Positions 32,364 to 43,305 of a DNA stretch of 64,000 nucleotides are shown here, one piece after another. The DNA is taken from assembly GCF_900101785.1 (NCBI RefSeq), contig NZ_LT629688.1, positions 1,116,001-1,180,000 on the forward strand. Reading direction: 5' to 3'. This stretch comes from Auraticoccus monumenti. Its GTDB lineage: Bacteria; Actinomycetota; Actinomycetes; Propionibacteriales; Propionibacteriaceae. Below the pieces are notes generated by a model. That model saw only the letters and a list, made by a program, of their open reading frames with translations. It had not been told where the DNA came from and searched no databases. A program made the position numbers and the translations under genes. How positions within the stretch are numbered: position 1 is the first letter of the stretch; each line of letters begins with the position of its first letter.

Positions 32364-33536
32364 ATGACCAGCCGCATCGCGCCGAAGGCCCTGTCCTGGG
32401 CGTCCCTGCTCGAGGACGGCACGCGGGAGCAGGCCGTCCGCACCTCGACGATGCCGTTCATCCACCCGCACCTGGCGCTGATGCCGGACGCCCACCTCGG
32501 CAAGGGCGCCACCGTCGGCTCGGTCATCCCCACCCTCGGGGCGATCATGCCGGCCGCGGTCGGGGTGGACATCGGCTGCGGGATGGAGGCCGTCCGCACC
32601 GGCTGGACCGCCGACGACCTGGCCGGGCGCGACCTCTCGGTGCTGCGTCGGGCGATCGAGGACGCCGTCCCGCTGTCGGCGGGTGCGGCCAACGACCGTC
32701 TCACCGACTCCGCCGGGACGCGTGTCGCGGCCCTGCGCGTCCAGGCCCAGGCGGCCGGCTTCGACCCGGCCGGCTACGCCCCGCGGTGGGAGCTGCAGCT
32801 GGGCACCCTGGGCTCGGGCAACCACTTCATCGAGGTGTCCCTGGACCAGGAGGACCGCGTCTGGCTGTTCCTGCACTCCGGCTCCCGGGGCGTGGGCAAC
32901 AAGATCGCCCAGCACCACATCGGCGTCGCGCGCGACCTGATGAAGCGCTGGTGGATCTCCCTGCCCGACCCCGACCTGGCCTACCTGGTGGCCGGCACGC
33001 CGGAGTTCGACCACTACCTGGCCGAGCTGCACTGGGCCCAGGACTACGCCCGGGAGAACCGTGCCGAGATGGTGGACCGGGTCGCGGCCTGCACCGCGGA
33101 GCTCATGGGTGCGCCGGTCGAGGTGACCACCTCGGTCTCCTGCCACCACAACTACACCGCGCAGGAGCGGCACTTCGGGCGCGAGGTGCTGGTCTCCCGC
33201 AAGGGAGCGATCAGCGCCCGTGAGGGGGAGTGGGGCCTGGTCCCGGGCTCGATGGGGACCCGGTCCTACGTCGTGCAGGGCCTGGGCAACCCGGTGGCGC
33301 TGCACTCGGCCCCGCACGGGGCCGGACGGGCCCACAGCCGCGCGGCCGCCCGCCGGACGTTCACCCGCGAGCAGCTGCGGGAGGCGATGGCCGGCATCGA
33401 GTACCGCGACTCCGACGCCTTCATCGACGAGATCCCGGCGGCCTACAAGGACATCGAGCAGGTGATGGCCGACGCCGCCGACCTGGTGGAGGTCCGCTTC
33501 ACCCTGCGCCAGGTGGTCAACGTCAAGGGTGACTGA
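32364..33536 (+). CDS. rtcB: RNA-splicing ligase RtcB
   Basis: GTP- and Mn2+-dependent ligase that joins RNA 2-prime,3-prime-cyclic phosphate or 3-prime phosphate ends to 5-prime OH ends; used in tRNA or mRNA repair. The 390-residue protein has the expected metal and guanylation motifs: MPDAHLGKGATVGSVIPT, VGVDIGCGMEAVRT, LGTLGSGNHFIEV, HSGSRGVGN, SVSCHHNY and GSMGTRSYVVQGLGN. ATG 32364 has GGAGGAACC directly upstream. No RtcA, archease or RtcR gene is adjacent. The gene follows a long leader region downstream of the dnaB divergence. Confidence 0.93.
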   Translation: MTSRIAPKALSWASLLEDGTREQAVRTSTMPFIHPHLALMPDAHLGKGATVGSVIPTLGAIMPAAVGVDIGCGMEAVRTGWTADDLAGRDLSVLRRAIEDAVPLSAGAANDRLTDSAGTRVAALRVQAQAAGFDPAGYAPRWELQLGTLGSGNHFIEVSLDQEDRVWLFLHSGSRGVGNKIAQHHIGVARDLMKRWWISLPDPDLAYLVAGTPEFDHYLAELHWAQDYARENRAEMVDRVAACTAELMGAPVEVTTSVSCHHNYTAQERHFGREVLVSRKGAISAREGEWGLVPGSMGTRSYVVQGLGNPVALHSAPHGAGRAHSRAAARRTFTREQLREAMAGIEYRDSDAFIDEIPAAYKDIEQVMADAADLVEVRFTLRQVVNVKGD

Positions 33537-33662
33537 GACGACGTGCGCGCTCCCGTCGGAGGTCCGTCCCCGCGGGGGCGCGCACGGCGTCGGCGTCTTG
33601 AGGGGTCCCGGGCCGCTGTGGTTGGCTCGGGCCCTCCCCACGTTCCCCGAGAGGACCCGACG

Positions 33663-34946
33663 ATGAGTGGCGACACCGCCGCCCGGCCCGGCGCCGACGT
33701 GACCGCACCGCCCCCGAGGTGGAAGGTCGTCGGCCCCGGCCTGATGGTGGCCGCCACCGGTGTCGGGGCGGCCGACATGGTCGCCACCCTGGTGGCGGGG
33801 CAGAAGTTCGGCTACGCGCTGCTCTGGGTGGTGGTGCTGGGCTGCCTGCTCAAGATCATCCTGGTCGAGGGCGCCGGCCGGTACTCCCTGGCCACCCGGC
33901 GCACCATCTTCGAGGGCTGGCGCTCCCTGGGCCGCTGGACGACGATCTACTTCGCGCCGTACATCGTCATCTGGGGATTCGTCTACGGCGCCAGCGCCAT
34001 GCTCTCCAGCGCGCTGCCGCTGGCCGCTCTCTTCCCGGGGGTGCCGATCCAGGTCTTCGCCATCGCGTCGGGCCTGATCGGTCTGGTGCTGGTCTGGTTC
34101 AACAGGTACTCCGGCTTCGAGAAGATCACTGCGGCCCTGGTGGCGGTGATGTTCGTGACCGTGGTGGGTGCCGCCGTGCTCACCACGCCCAACCTGCTGG
34201 AGGTCCTCCGCGGGCTGGTGCCCACCGTCCCGGCCGGATCGATGATCAACATCCTCAGCGTGGCCGGCGGCGTCGGCGGCACCATCACGCTGGCCGCCTA
34301 CGGCTACTGGCTGCGGGAGAAGGGCTGGCACACGCCGCGGTTCATGAAGGTGATGCGGCTGGACAACGCGATGGCCTACGTGGTCACCGGCGTCTTCGTG
34401 ATCGCGATGCTGATCGTCGGCGCCGAGCTGCTGTACTCGACCGAGATCGCCCTGCAGCGCGGGGACCGCGGGCTGCTCGACCTGGCCACCGTGCTGACCG
34501 AGCGCTACGGACCCGTCTTCGGCAAGGTCTTCCTGGTGGGGTTCTGGGCGGCCTCGTTCTCCTCGATCCTGGGGGTCTGGAACGGGGTGTCGCTGATGTT
34601 CGCCGACTTCATGGGTCACGTCCGCGGGCTGGAGCCCGGCCACCCCGACACCCGCACCGGCGGCAGGTGGTTCAAGGTCTACGTCCTGTGGCTCACCTTC
34701 CCGCCGATCATCCTGGTCTTCCTCGGCCAGCCGGTCGCGGTGATCCTGACCTACGGCGTCCTCGGTGCCTTCTTCATGCCGTTCCTGGCCGTCACGCTGA
34801 TCTGGCTGCTCAACACCGACCGGACGCCCCGCGAGTGGCGCAACGGGGTCAAGGGCAACGTCGCCCTCGGGCTGGTCGGGGTCTTCTTCGTGGTGCTGGC
34901 CGCGATCCAGCTCCGCGACGCCATCGTCTCCACCCTGGGCGGCTGA
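33663..34946 (+). CDS. Nramp-related transporter lacking canonical metal-site motifs
   Basis: Membrane transporter of 427 residues with about 11 hydrophobic segments in the Nramp (SLC11/LeuT-fold) arrangement. Canonical Nramps bind Mn2+/Fe2+ with DPGN in helix 1 and MPH in helix 6. Here helix 1 reads ATGVGAADMVATL and helix 6 reads TLAAYGYWLREKGW, so both motifs are replaced. It therefore belongs to a divergent Nramp-like group; such branches may carry Mg2+ or other substrates. ATG 33663 follows GAGAGGACCCGACG. No MntR-like regulator or metal box is evident. The convergent GNAT gene begins 11 bp after its stop. Confidence 0.8.
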   Translation: MSGDTAARPGADVTAPPPRWKVVGPGLMVAATGVGAADMVATLVAGQKFGYALLWVVVLGCLLKIILVEGAGRYSLATRRTIFEGWRSLGRWTTIYFAPYIVIWGFVYGASAMLSSALPLAALFPGVPIQVFAIASGLIGLVLVWFNRYSGFEKITAALVAVMFVTVVGAAVLTTPNLLEVLRGLVPTVPAGSMINILSVAGGVGGTITLAAYGYWLREKGWHTPRFMKVMRLDNAMAYVVTGVFVIAMLIVGAELLYSTEIALQRGDRGLLDLATVLTERYGPVFGKVFLVGFWAASFSSILGVWNGVSLMFADFMGHVRGLEPGHPDTRTGGRWFKVYVLWLTFPPIILVFLGQPVAVILTYGVLGAFFMPFLAVTLIWLLNTDRTPREWRNGVKGNVALGLVGVFFVVLAAIQLRDAIVSTLGG

Positions 34947-34957
34947 GGCGGACGTCC

Positions 34958-35521
34958 TCAGCGGGCCATCTGGAACATCGGCCAGGCGAACCAGGTCGGC
35001 CCGGAGGGGACGGCGGCCGAGACCCGACGGAAGCCCCGTCGTCGGTAGAACGCCTCGGCCCGGTCGTTCCCGGTCATGATCCACAGGTAGGCGGGCTCGT
35101 CCCCGACCAGGGCCTCGGCCATCGCCCCACCCACCCCCGACCCGTGCACCCGCGACACCGTGTAGAGCGTCGTCAGCTGCCGCAGCCCCGGGTCCCGGAC
35201 GCCCCGCTGCAGCCCGAGCGCGTCGTCGGGGTAGCGGGCCAGCAGCCGACGCTCCCACTCCTGCGCACCACGGGTGGCGTGCCCGATCCCGACCAGCGCG
35301 TCGTCGGCGTCGAGGGCCACCAGGTACCGCTCGTCGGGGCCGGCGTCCTCGATCTCGGCCCGCGTCGAGGCCACGATCTCGGTCTGCCGGGCCCGGCGCG
35401 ACCCCACGAAGGCCGGCGGCATCTGCGGGTAGGTCTCGGCCAGCCCCCGCAGGTGGACCTCCACCCAGTCGGCGGCGTCCCCGGGCTCGGCGGGGCGGAC
35501 GGTCCACGGCACGGCTGGCAC
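34958..35521 (-). CDS. GNAT-family N-acetyltransferase
   Basis: Acetyl-CoA-dependent transferase of 187 residues. The acetyl-CoA loop is seen in VHGSGVGGAMAEALV, preceded by LTTLYTVSRV (strand beta4) and followed by NDRAEAFYRRRGFRR (the C-terminal NxxAxxFYxxxGF motif). The substrate is unknown. GTG 35521 lies 6 nt after CAGAAT, matching leaderless initiation; the longer frame from 35611 adds 30 low-complexity residues. It is convergent with the Nramp-like gene and divergent from the DUF1275 gene. Confidence 0.82.
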   Translation of the reverse strand: MPAVPWTVRPAEPGDAADWVEVHLRGLAETYPQMPPAFVGSRRARQTEIVASTRAEIEDAGPDERYLVALDADDALVGIGHATRGAQEWERRLLARYPDDALGLQRGVRDPGLRQLTTLYTVSRVHGSGVGGAMAEALVGDEPAYLWIMTGNDRAEAFYRRRGFRRVSAAVPSGPTWFAWPMFQMAR

Positions 35522-35622
35522 CCCGGCATTCTGCCCACCAGCCGAACCTCCGCCGAACCCGGCGGTCCCTCCGGGTCGCCGGAGGTGGCCCACCCGCGGC
35601 CCGCGGACCACAATGGCTTCGC

Positions 35623-36309
35623 GTGAGACGACTGCGCGCGGACCAGGCCCGGATGCACCTGGTGATGATGCTCGCCCTGACCTTCACCACCGGGATCATC
35701 GACGCGGTCGGCTACCTGGGTCTGGACCGGGTCTTCACCGCCAACATGACCGGCAACGTGGTCATCCTCGGCATGGCCCTGGCGCGCGCCGAGGACCTGC
35801 CGGTGCTCGGCCCGCTGGTCGCGCTGGCGGCGTTCCTGCTGGGCGCCGCGGTCGGCGGGCGGTCCATGCGCGGCGCCCGTGTCGGCTGGAGCGGGCGCAG
35901 CACCACCGTCTTCGCCACCGTCGGCGTGATCCTGCTGGGCACCGGGGTGGCCAGCCTCGCCGCCCCGCCCGAGGAGGGCACCGTCTGGGGCACCGCGGTC
36001 ACCGCGCTGCTCGGGGCGGCGATGGGCGCCCAGGCCGCGGCCGCCCGCCGGCTGGCGGTGGCCGACGTCACCACCGTGGTGGTCACCTCCACCATCGTCG
36101 GGCTGGCCTCGGAGTCCCGGCTGGCCGGCGGGGACGGCCGCAACGCCCCGCGCCGGGTGCTCGCGGTGCTGCTGATCCTGGTCGGGGCCGGCGTCGGCGC
36201 CCTGCTGCTGGGCGTCCACATCGGCCTGGGCATGGGGGTGGCCGGGGTGCTGACCCTCGGGGTGGCGCTGCTCGGTCACGCGGCCCGCGAGCGCGTCCAG
36301 CCGGCCTGA
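35623..36309 (+). CDS. DUF1275 (YoaK-like) membrane protein
   Basis: Six-helix membrane protein of 228 residues. The family core is LTFTTGIIDAVGYLGL followed by VFTANMTGNVVILGMAL, with later VADVTTVVVTSTI. The function of DUF1275 is not known. GTG 35623 is the earliest start that gives the family N-terminus (RRLRADQARMHLV); CACAAT lies 8 nt upstream. The next gene, a RibD-like reductase, has its own ribosome site 92 bp downstream. Confidence 0.85.
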   Translation: MRRLRADQARMHLVMMLALTFTTGIIDAVGYLGLDRVFTANMTGNVVILGMALARAEDLPVLGPLVALAAFLLGAAVGGRSMRGARVGWSGRSTTVFATVGVILLGTGVASLAAPPEEGTVWGTAVTALLGAAMGAQAAAARRLAVADVTTVVVTSTIVGLASESRLAGGDGRNAPRRVLAVLLILVGAGVGALLLGVHIGLGMGVAGVLTLGVALLGHAARERVQPA

Positions 36310-36401
36310 CCCCGCGCCTGCTGCCGGCCGAGCGAGGCGGTGCGCCGTGGCATGCTCGGGCGGGCGTGCCGCCGGCGTGGCGGTCGAGCGGAGGAGACGC
36401 G

Positions 36402-37109
36402 GTGCGACGACTGGACGAGGGCCCCGAGGTCGACCTGGAGACCGAGCTGCTGCCCCCTGACACGGACCACCTCCGGACGGTGATGGTCTCCAGCGTGGAC
36501 GGCGCCGCCACCGTGGACGGCCGCGTCGGCTCGCTGACCAGCCCCGCGGACCAGCGGCTGCTGCTCACCCTCCGCGCGGTCTCCGACGTGGTGCTGGTCG
36601 GGGCCGGGACCGTCCGGGCCGAGGGCTACGGCCCGCTGCGGGTCGAGGACGACGTCGCTGCCCGGCGGGTGGCGCGCGGGCAGACCGCCCACCCCGGGCT
36701 CGCGGTGGTCAGCAGCAGCGGTCGCCTCGACCTCGGCCACCCCCTGTTCACCGAGGCCGTCACCCGGCCGCTGGTCCTCACCACCGAGCGCTCCGCGACC
36801 GACGCGATGGCCGAGGTCGCCGACGTGGTGACGGCCGGCGCGGACGAGCTCGACCTCGCCGCGGCCCTGGCCCGGCTCCGGGAGCGGGGGCTGCGGCGGG
36901 TGGTCTGCGAGGGTGGTGCCCGGCTGAACGAGTCGCTGCTCGCCGCCGACCTGGTCGACGAGCTGGTCCTCACCACCTCGCCGTCCCTGGTCGGCGGGGA
37001 CGCCGCCCGGATCGTGGCGGGTCCCGGCCTGCGGCCCCCGCGTCGGGCCCGGCTCGCGTCGGTGTTGACCGAGGACGACCACCTCTTCACCCGCTGGGCG
37101 CTGCGGTAG
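36402..37109 (+). CDS. RibD C-terminal-like pyrimidine reductase family protein
   Basis: NADPH-dependent reductase of 235 residues with the dihydrofolate-reductase-like fold of the RibD_C family. Motifs are MVSSVDGAATVDGRVGSL (substrate loop), VGAGTVRAEGYGPLR (cofactor) and VCEGGARLNESLLAADLVDEL. Actinobacteria hold several such proteins besides RibD, so riboflavin synthesis is possible but not implied; no rib genes are nearby. GTG 36402 is set by GGAGGAGACGCG upstream. It ends 5 bp from the stop of the LuxR gene, tail to tail. Confidence 0.8.
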   Translation: MRRLDEGPEVDLETELLPPDTDHLRTVMVSSVDGAATVDGRVGSLTSPADQRLLLTLRAVSDVVLVGAGTVRAEGYGPLRVEDDVAARRVARGQTAHPGLAVVSSSGRLDLGHPLFTEAVTRPLVLTTERSATDAMAEVADVVTAGADELDLAAALARLRERGLRRVVCEGGARLNESLLAADLVDELVLTTSPSLVGGDAARIVAGPGLRPPRRARLASVLTEDDHLFTRWALR

Positions 37110-37114
37110 CCACC

Positions 37115-39556
37115 TCAGACCAGGTTGAGCAGCCGGGCTTGCTCGACCGCCTGCTGACGACCCGACACCTGCAGCTTGCGGTAGATGTTGCGCAGGTGCG
37201 TCTTGACCGTGTTGCCGGAGATGAACAGGTCGTCGGCCAGCTGGGACAGGGTCAGCTCGGAGTCCAGGTGGCGCAGCACCCGCAGCTCGGTGGGGGAGAG
37301 CTGGGCGCCCCGGTAGCGCAGCCGCGCCATCAGCAGGCTCTGCCGCGACCCGGACCGGCCCACCCCGGACCGGTCGCTGACCACGTCCAGCTGGGAGTGC
37401 GCCCGGGCCGCGACAGCAGGCTCCTCCGCCTGCTCGGCAGCGACCACGAGCGTGGAGAGCAGCCCGATCTGGTCCCGCGCCGGGGTCCCGGGGAGCTCCA
37501 GGTACGGGGACAGCAGCTGCACCGCCTCCGCCGGTCGGCCCCGTTTGACCAGCAGCCGGCCCCGGCAGAGGTCGACCAGCTGGCGCTGCCCGGGTGGGGC
37601 GACCGCGTCGAGCCGGTCGACCTCCCGGGCGGCCTCGTCCAGCCGGCCCAGCTCGAGCAACCCGCGGAACACCGCCATGCTCACCAGGGCCTGCTGCGCG
37701 CCGGTCAGGTGCGGGGTGTCGCGACGGAAGGTCAGTGCGCGCTCCAGCCCGGCGGTCTCCCGGCCCTCCAGCACGAGCAGGGTCGACTCGAGCCAGGTGA
37801 CCAGGGCGCCGTCGGCCGCGCGGGTCCGCCCACCGGGGAAGTGGCGGGTCAGGAGGGCGCGCACGGCCTCGAGGTCCAGGTCGTCGACCAGGGTCAGGGC
37901 CGCGCCGATCCGCGCCAGGGCCAGCACCGACTCCACGACGTCCCTGGTCGCCGCCAGGTGCTCGGCCTCGGTCACCAGGTGACGTGACCGCTCGTTGTGC
38001 CCGTTCATCGCGCAGGCCACGCTCGAGGCGCCGAGGCACTCCACGGCGAGCCACCACAGCTCTGCCAGCCGGGCCAGCGTGACGGCCTCGGTCAGCACCA
38101 CCTCCGCCTCGCGGTAGCGGCCGTGGTGCAGCAGCCAGAAGCCGTACTCCGCCCGCAGCCCGCAGACCACCGCGCGGACGTGGCGGGGGCCGTCGGTGGC
38201 GCCGTGCTGCTCCGGGGCCGGGTGCCGGGCCAGGGTGAGGTCGGGGGAGGAGCGGTAGCCGACGGAGCGCCACACGAGCAGCCGGAACGCCGCCAGCGCG
38301 CTCTGACCGGCCGGGCTCAGCACGGTGGTCGAGGCCGCGAGCTGGGCCTCGACGCTGGCCAGCACGGCGGTCGCGTCGACCGACTCCCCGCTGTAGATCC
38401 AGGCCGCCCCGCGCATCAGCGTGGTCCGCCAGTCCGCGCCCTGGGGGAGGTCGTCGAGCAGGGTCAGCACCTCGCCGGCGTACCGGGGCACGAGGTGGAC
38501 GAACTCCTCGGAGAGCACGTCGACGGCGAGGTCGTGGTCCCCGCCCGCCAGCAGCAGCCGGACCGCCCCCAGCACGTCCCCCTCCCGGCGCAGCCACCGG
38601 GCGGCCCTGCGGTTGAGCACCTGCGCGGCCCTCTCGTCGCCCAGCCGCAGCCCGTGCTGGAGCCGCTGCCGCAGCACCGGGTTGAGCGCGACCCGGTCAC
38701 TCCCCAGCCACTGCATCGGCACGCCCCGCTCGTGCAGGTGGGCCAGCCGGCCCAGGGCGTCGCGGCGGTCGGTGACGGTGGCGGCGGAGACGGCGGTCAG
38801 CACCGGCAGCACCGAGGCGTCGCGGAGCAGCCGGCGGTCCTCCGGCGGCAGGTGGTCCAGCACCTCGGAGTCGACGTAGCTGTGCAGCAGCGCGATGACG
38901 GCGTGCGGGGGCCGGCGGTGCCAGTGCTCGGCCATGATGCGCAGCGCGCCGGCCCAACCGCCTGAGAACTGCAGCCCCCGGGTCACCTCGTCCTCGCTGG
39001 ACGGGACGTTCAGCAGGGTCACCAGCTCACGGACCTCCTCCTCCCGGAAGGCGAGGTCGAGGTCGTCCACCAGCTCGATCCGGCCGTGGGCGCTCAGCAG
39101 TCCGAGGGAGACCGGCAGGATGGTGCGTGAGGCCAGCACCAGGTGCAGCCCCGGGTCGCCCAGGACGTGCTGGACCAGCTGCCGCATCTCCTCGGCCAGC
39201 ACCGCGTCGGGGAGCAGCTGCATCTCGTCGACCACCACCACGGTGCCCTCGGGCACCCCGTCGGCGCAGTGGGCGAGCAGGTCGCGGATCTGCTGGGCCG
39301 CCGAACCGGCGGTGAGCCCCACCCAGTGGCAGCGCGCGGCGACGTCGGGGCGGGTGGCGAGCCAGCTCCTCAGCAGCACGCTCTTGCCCGAGCCGGAGGG
39401 ACCCTTCACGACCGTCAGCGCCGCGGTCAGTGAGTCGTCCAGGCGCTGCAGGAGCCGCTCGCGAAGGACGGTGTACGGCGGCAGGTCCCATCGGGCGCCG
39501 GCCGCGGCCTCCTCGCCGCCGTGATCGGCGCCGCTCCTCCCCGTTGGGCGGGCCAT
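37115..39556 (-). CDS. Large ATP-binding LuxR regulator (LAL/MalT type)
   Basis: Transcriptional activator of 813 residues. An N-terminal P-loop ATPase has Walker A KGPSGSGKS at 51-59 and Walker B-like VVVVDEMQLL. A long helical-repeat sensor region follows, and the last 65 residues form a LuxR helix-turn-helix (LSPTELRVLRHLDSEL, then ISGNTVKTHLRNIYRKL). MalT, the model LAL protein, senses ATP and maltotriose; the divergent neighbour glgX makes a glycogen/maltodextrin signal plausible here, which is inference. ATG 39556 lies 6 nt after TAGCAT, so the mRNA is leaderless. Confidence 0.85.
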   Translation of the reverse strand: MARPTGRSGADHGGEEAAAGARWDLPPYTVLRERLLQRLDDSLTAALTVVKGPSGSGKSVLLRSWLATRPDVAARCHWVGLTAGSAAQQIRDLLAHCADGVPEGTVVVVDEMQLLPDAVLAEEMRQLVQHVLGDPGLHLVLASRTILPVSLGLLSAHGRIELVDDLDLAFREEEVRELVTLLNVPSSEDEVTRGLQFSGGWAGALRIMAEHWHRRPPHAVIALLHSYVDSEVLDHLPPEDRRLLRDASVLPVLTAVSAATVTDRRDALGRLAHLHERGVPMQWLGSDRVALNPVLRQRLQHGLRLGDERAAQVLNRRAARWLRREGDVLGAVRLLLAGGDHDLAVDVLSEEFVHLVPRYAGEVLTLLDDLPQGADWRTTLMRGAAWIYSGESVDATAVLASVEAQLAASTTVLSPAGQSALAAFRLLVWRSVGYRSSPDLTLARHPAPEQHGATDGPRHVRAVVCGLRAEYGFWLLHHGRYREAEVVLTEAVTLARLAELWWLAVECLGASSVACAMNGHNERSRHLVTEAEHLAATRDVVESVLALARIGAALTLVDDLDLEAVRALLTRHFPGGRTRAADGALVTWLESTLLVLEGRETAGLERALTFRRDTPHLTGAQQALVSMAVFRGLLELGRLDEAAREVDRLDAVAPPGQRQLVDLCRGRLLVKRGRPAEAVQLLSPYLELPGTPARDQIGLLSTLVVAAEQAEEPAVAARAHSQLDVVSDRSGVGRSGSRQSLLMARLRYRGAQLSPTELRVLRHLDSELTLSQLADDLFISGNTVKTHLRNIYRKLQVSGRQQAVEQARLLNLV

Positions 39557-39562
39557 GGCGAC

Positions 39563-39568
39563 ATGCTA
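39563..39568 (-). promoter_or_regulatory. -10 hexamer TAGCAT, leaderless LuxR transcript
   Basis: TAGCAT on the minus strand ends 6 nt before ATG 39556. Confidence 0.55.
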
Positions 39569-39645
39569 GTCCCGTGTTCACCCCGCTTTCACCCCCGACT
39601 CACCCCAGCGGTCCGTGTCCGAGGTGAGACAGTTTCCTGTGTTGG

Positions 39646-39721
39646 TCGCCGCCAGATTTCGGGGGAATGGCGGCGGGTGACCAACGGGCCGCGGACTGCC
39701 ACCGACAGGGGTCCGCGGCCC
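39646..39721. promoter_or_regulatory. Two hairpins in the LuxR-glgX divergent region
   Basis: The 353-bp gap holds GTTGGTC...GACCAAC flanking GCCGCC/GGCGGC arms, and a perfect 11-bp stem GGGCCGCGGAC (39686-39696) / GTCCGCGGCCC (39711-39721) with a 14-nt loop. They may be an operator pair for the LuxR regulator or an RNA structure; no further coding is seen in this gap. Confidence 0.4.
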
Positions 39722-39855
39722 ACCACCCCCTTCCCCCCTCCGCTGCCGCACGTGCCGGGCGGCGCGAGCCGGTGCACCTCGACGTCGCGCCTTCGCTGTC
39801 GGCGTCCCCGGGGTCGCAGCCCCCTCGTCGTCACCTGGCTGGTGCCCGCGCACAG

Positions 39856-39885
39856 TAGGGTCGCCTCTCCGGGCCCTGTGGGCCC
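39856..39885 (+). promoter_or_regulatory. glgX -10 TAGGGT and 5-prime-UTR hairpin
   Basis: TAGGGT (39856-39861) is the best -10 upstream of glgX. The short leader it implies contains GGGCCC-TGT-GGGCCC (39871-39885), a small hairpin 13 bp before the GAGAGGAA ribosome site. Confidence 0.4.
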
Positions 39886-39909
39886 CATCGCCCGTGACGA
39901 GAGGAACGC

Positions 39910-42117
<2,208 letters not shown>

Positions 42118-42265
42118 TCCCGTGCACCGCGGGACGTGACCACGACCGGACCGGTCGGCCCCCGGGGCCGGCCGGTTCCGTCGTCCACGGCGCCGGCGCG
42201 GACGTCGGGAGGGGCTCGGTCCGACGGGTCGCCGGGGTGTCAGAGCCCCGTGCCAGCATGGTGAC

Positions 42266-42637
42266 GTGCCCGAACGACCCCCGGTGCCTGCCGCGGTGCT
42301 GCGCCGTCTGACCGCGATCATGGCCGCCTTCCCCGAGTGCGAGCAGGAGGGCGCCTGGGTGGGCACCCGGTGGCGCGTCGGGCAGGCGACGGTGGCCCAC
42401 GTCTTCGGCGGTGAGGACCAGCGGTTCCGCATCGTGTTCCGCGCCGAGCCGGAGGAGGTGATGGGTTTCGAGCACCTCGGGGAGCCCTACTTCCGCACCG
42501 GCTGGGGCAGCAACGTGGTCGGCCTGCTGCTCGACGAGGCCACCGACTGGGAGGAGCTCGCCGAGCTGCTCACCGACTCCTACCGGCTGCAGGCGCCGAA
42601 GCGGCTGCGCGACCAGCTGCCGTCACCGGGACCCTGA
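42266..42637 (+). CDS. MmcQ/YjbR-like protein (first copy)
   Basis: Protein of 123 residues with the YjbR/CyaY-like fold. It shows the N-terminal helix and FPECEQEGAWVGTRWRVG strand pair, and the C-terminal DWEELAELLTDSYRLQAPKRL motif typical of the family. Members may bind DNA (double-wing motif) but have no known role. GTG 42266 lies 6 nt after CAGCAT, consistent with a leaderless start. A paralogue sits 2.6 kb away at 44867. Confidence 0.8.
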   Translation: MPERPPVPAAVLRRLTAIMAAFPECEQEGAWVGTRWRVGQATVAHVFGGEDQRFRIVFRAEPEEVMGFEHLGEPYFRTGWGSNVVGLLLDEATDWEELAELLTDSYRLQAPKRLRDQLPSPGP

Positions 42638-42700
42638 CCTCTCGGGGTCAGCGGGTGCGGCGCCGGACGACCTGCCGCCCGCCGCCGCGCCGAGGCGATG

Positions 42701-43204
42701 TCAGCGTCGGAAGAAGGGGATGGCGCCGACGGCCGGGGTCAGCAGCCCGCGGGAGGCCCGCACGGCCGACACCACCGAGAGGACCAGGCCGTAGAGGCCG
42801 AGCACCGGCACCAGGCCGATCGCGATGCCCAGCGGGAAGAAGCCCTGCGCCGCCTCGGTGCCGCTCAGCAGGACCAGCAGCAGGATGTGGGTCCCGATCA
42901 GCAGCACGGTGTACAGGGTGAGGCTGAGGTGGAAGTTGGCGGCCCGGCGTGAGACCTCGCGGGCCAGGGCGTCGCGGGGGTCCGTGAACGTCCGGTGCTG
43001 GACGGCGGCGCCGACCGCGGCGGCGCCGTTGCTGATCACCGGGACCAGCGTCAGCAGCAGCATGCCCAGCCACCACGACAGCGCCCCGGTGGGCGGCGCC
43101 GGTGCGTACGGCGCGGCCGGGTGGCCCGGTCCGACCGGTGCCCAGCCCTGCGGCCGCGGCTGAGGCGGCGGGGTGGTGCCGGTGGGGTCAGTCGGGTACG
43201 TCAC
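42701..43204 (-). CDS. DUF4870-like membrane protein
   Basis: Protein of 167 residues with a proline-rich cytoplasmic N-terminus (about 1-40) and about three membrane helices. The pattern (NFHLSLTLYTVLLIGTHILLL, then PLGIAIGLVPVLGLYGLVLS and VRASRGLLTPAVGAIPFFRR) fits the DUF4870 family of unknown function. GTG 43204 lies 6 nt after TAGGAT (leaderless). It is convergent with the first YjbR gene and divergent from topoisomerase IB. Confidence 0.75.
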   Translation of the reverse strand: MTYPTDPTGTTPPPQPRPQGWAPVGPGHPAAPYAPAPPTGALSWWLGMLLLTLVPVISNGAAAVGAAVQHRTFTDPRDALAREVSRRAANFHLSLTLYTVLLIGTHILLLVLLSGTEAAQGFFPLGIAIGLVPVLGLYGLVLSVVSAVRASRGLLTPAVGAIPFFRR

Positions 43205-43210
43205 GCGAGG

Positions 43211-43216
43211 ATCCTA
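43211..43216 (-). promoter_or_regulatory. -10 hexamer TAGGAT for the DUF4870 gene
   Basis: TAGGAT on the minus strand ends 6 nt before GTG 43204. Confidence 0.55.
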
Positions 43217-43305
43217 GGTGGATCCGGGTACTGCGGTGTCGTGCGAGGAGACGGTGGCCAGCGGGGCCCGGGTGGCAGGTGGACGGCGAGCGACGGAGGA
43301 GGACG

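Noticed and set aside
39657-39672. MalT box upstream of glgX
   Set aside because: GGGGAATGG resembles GGGGAKGAGG only partly and is a single copy; MalT sites come as arrays.
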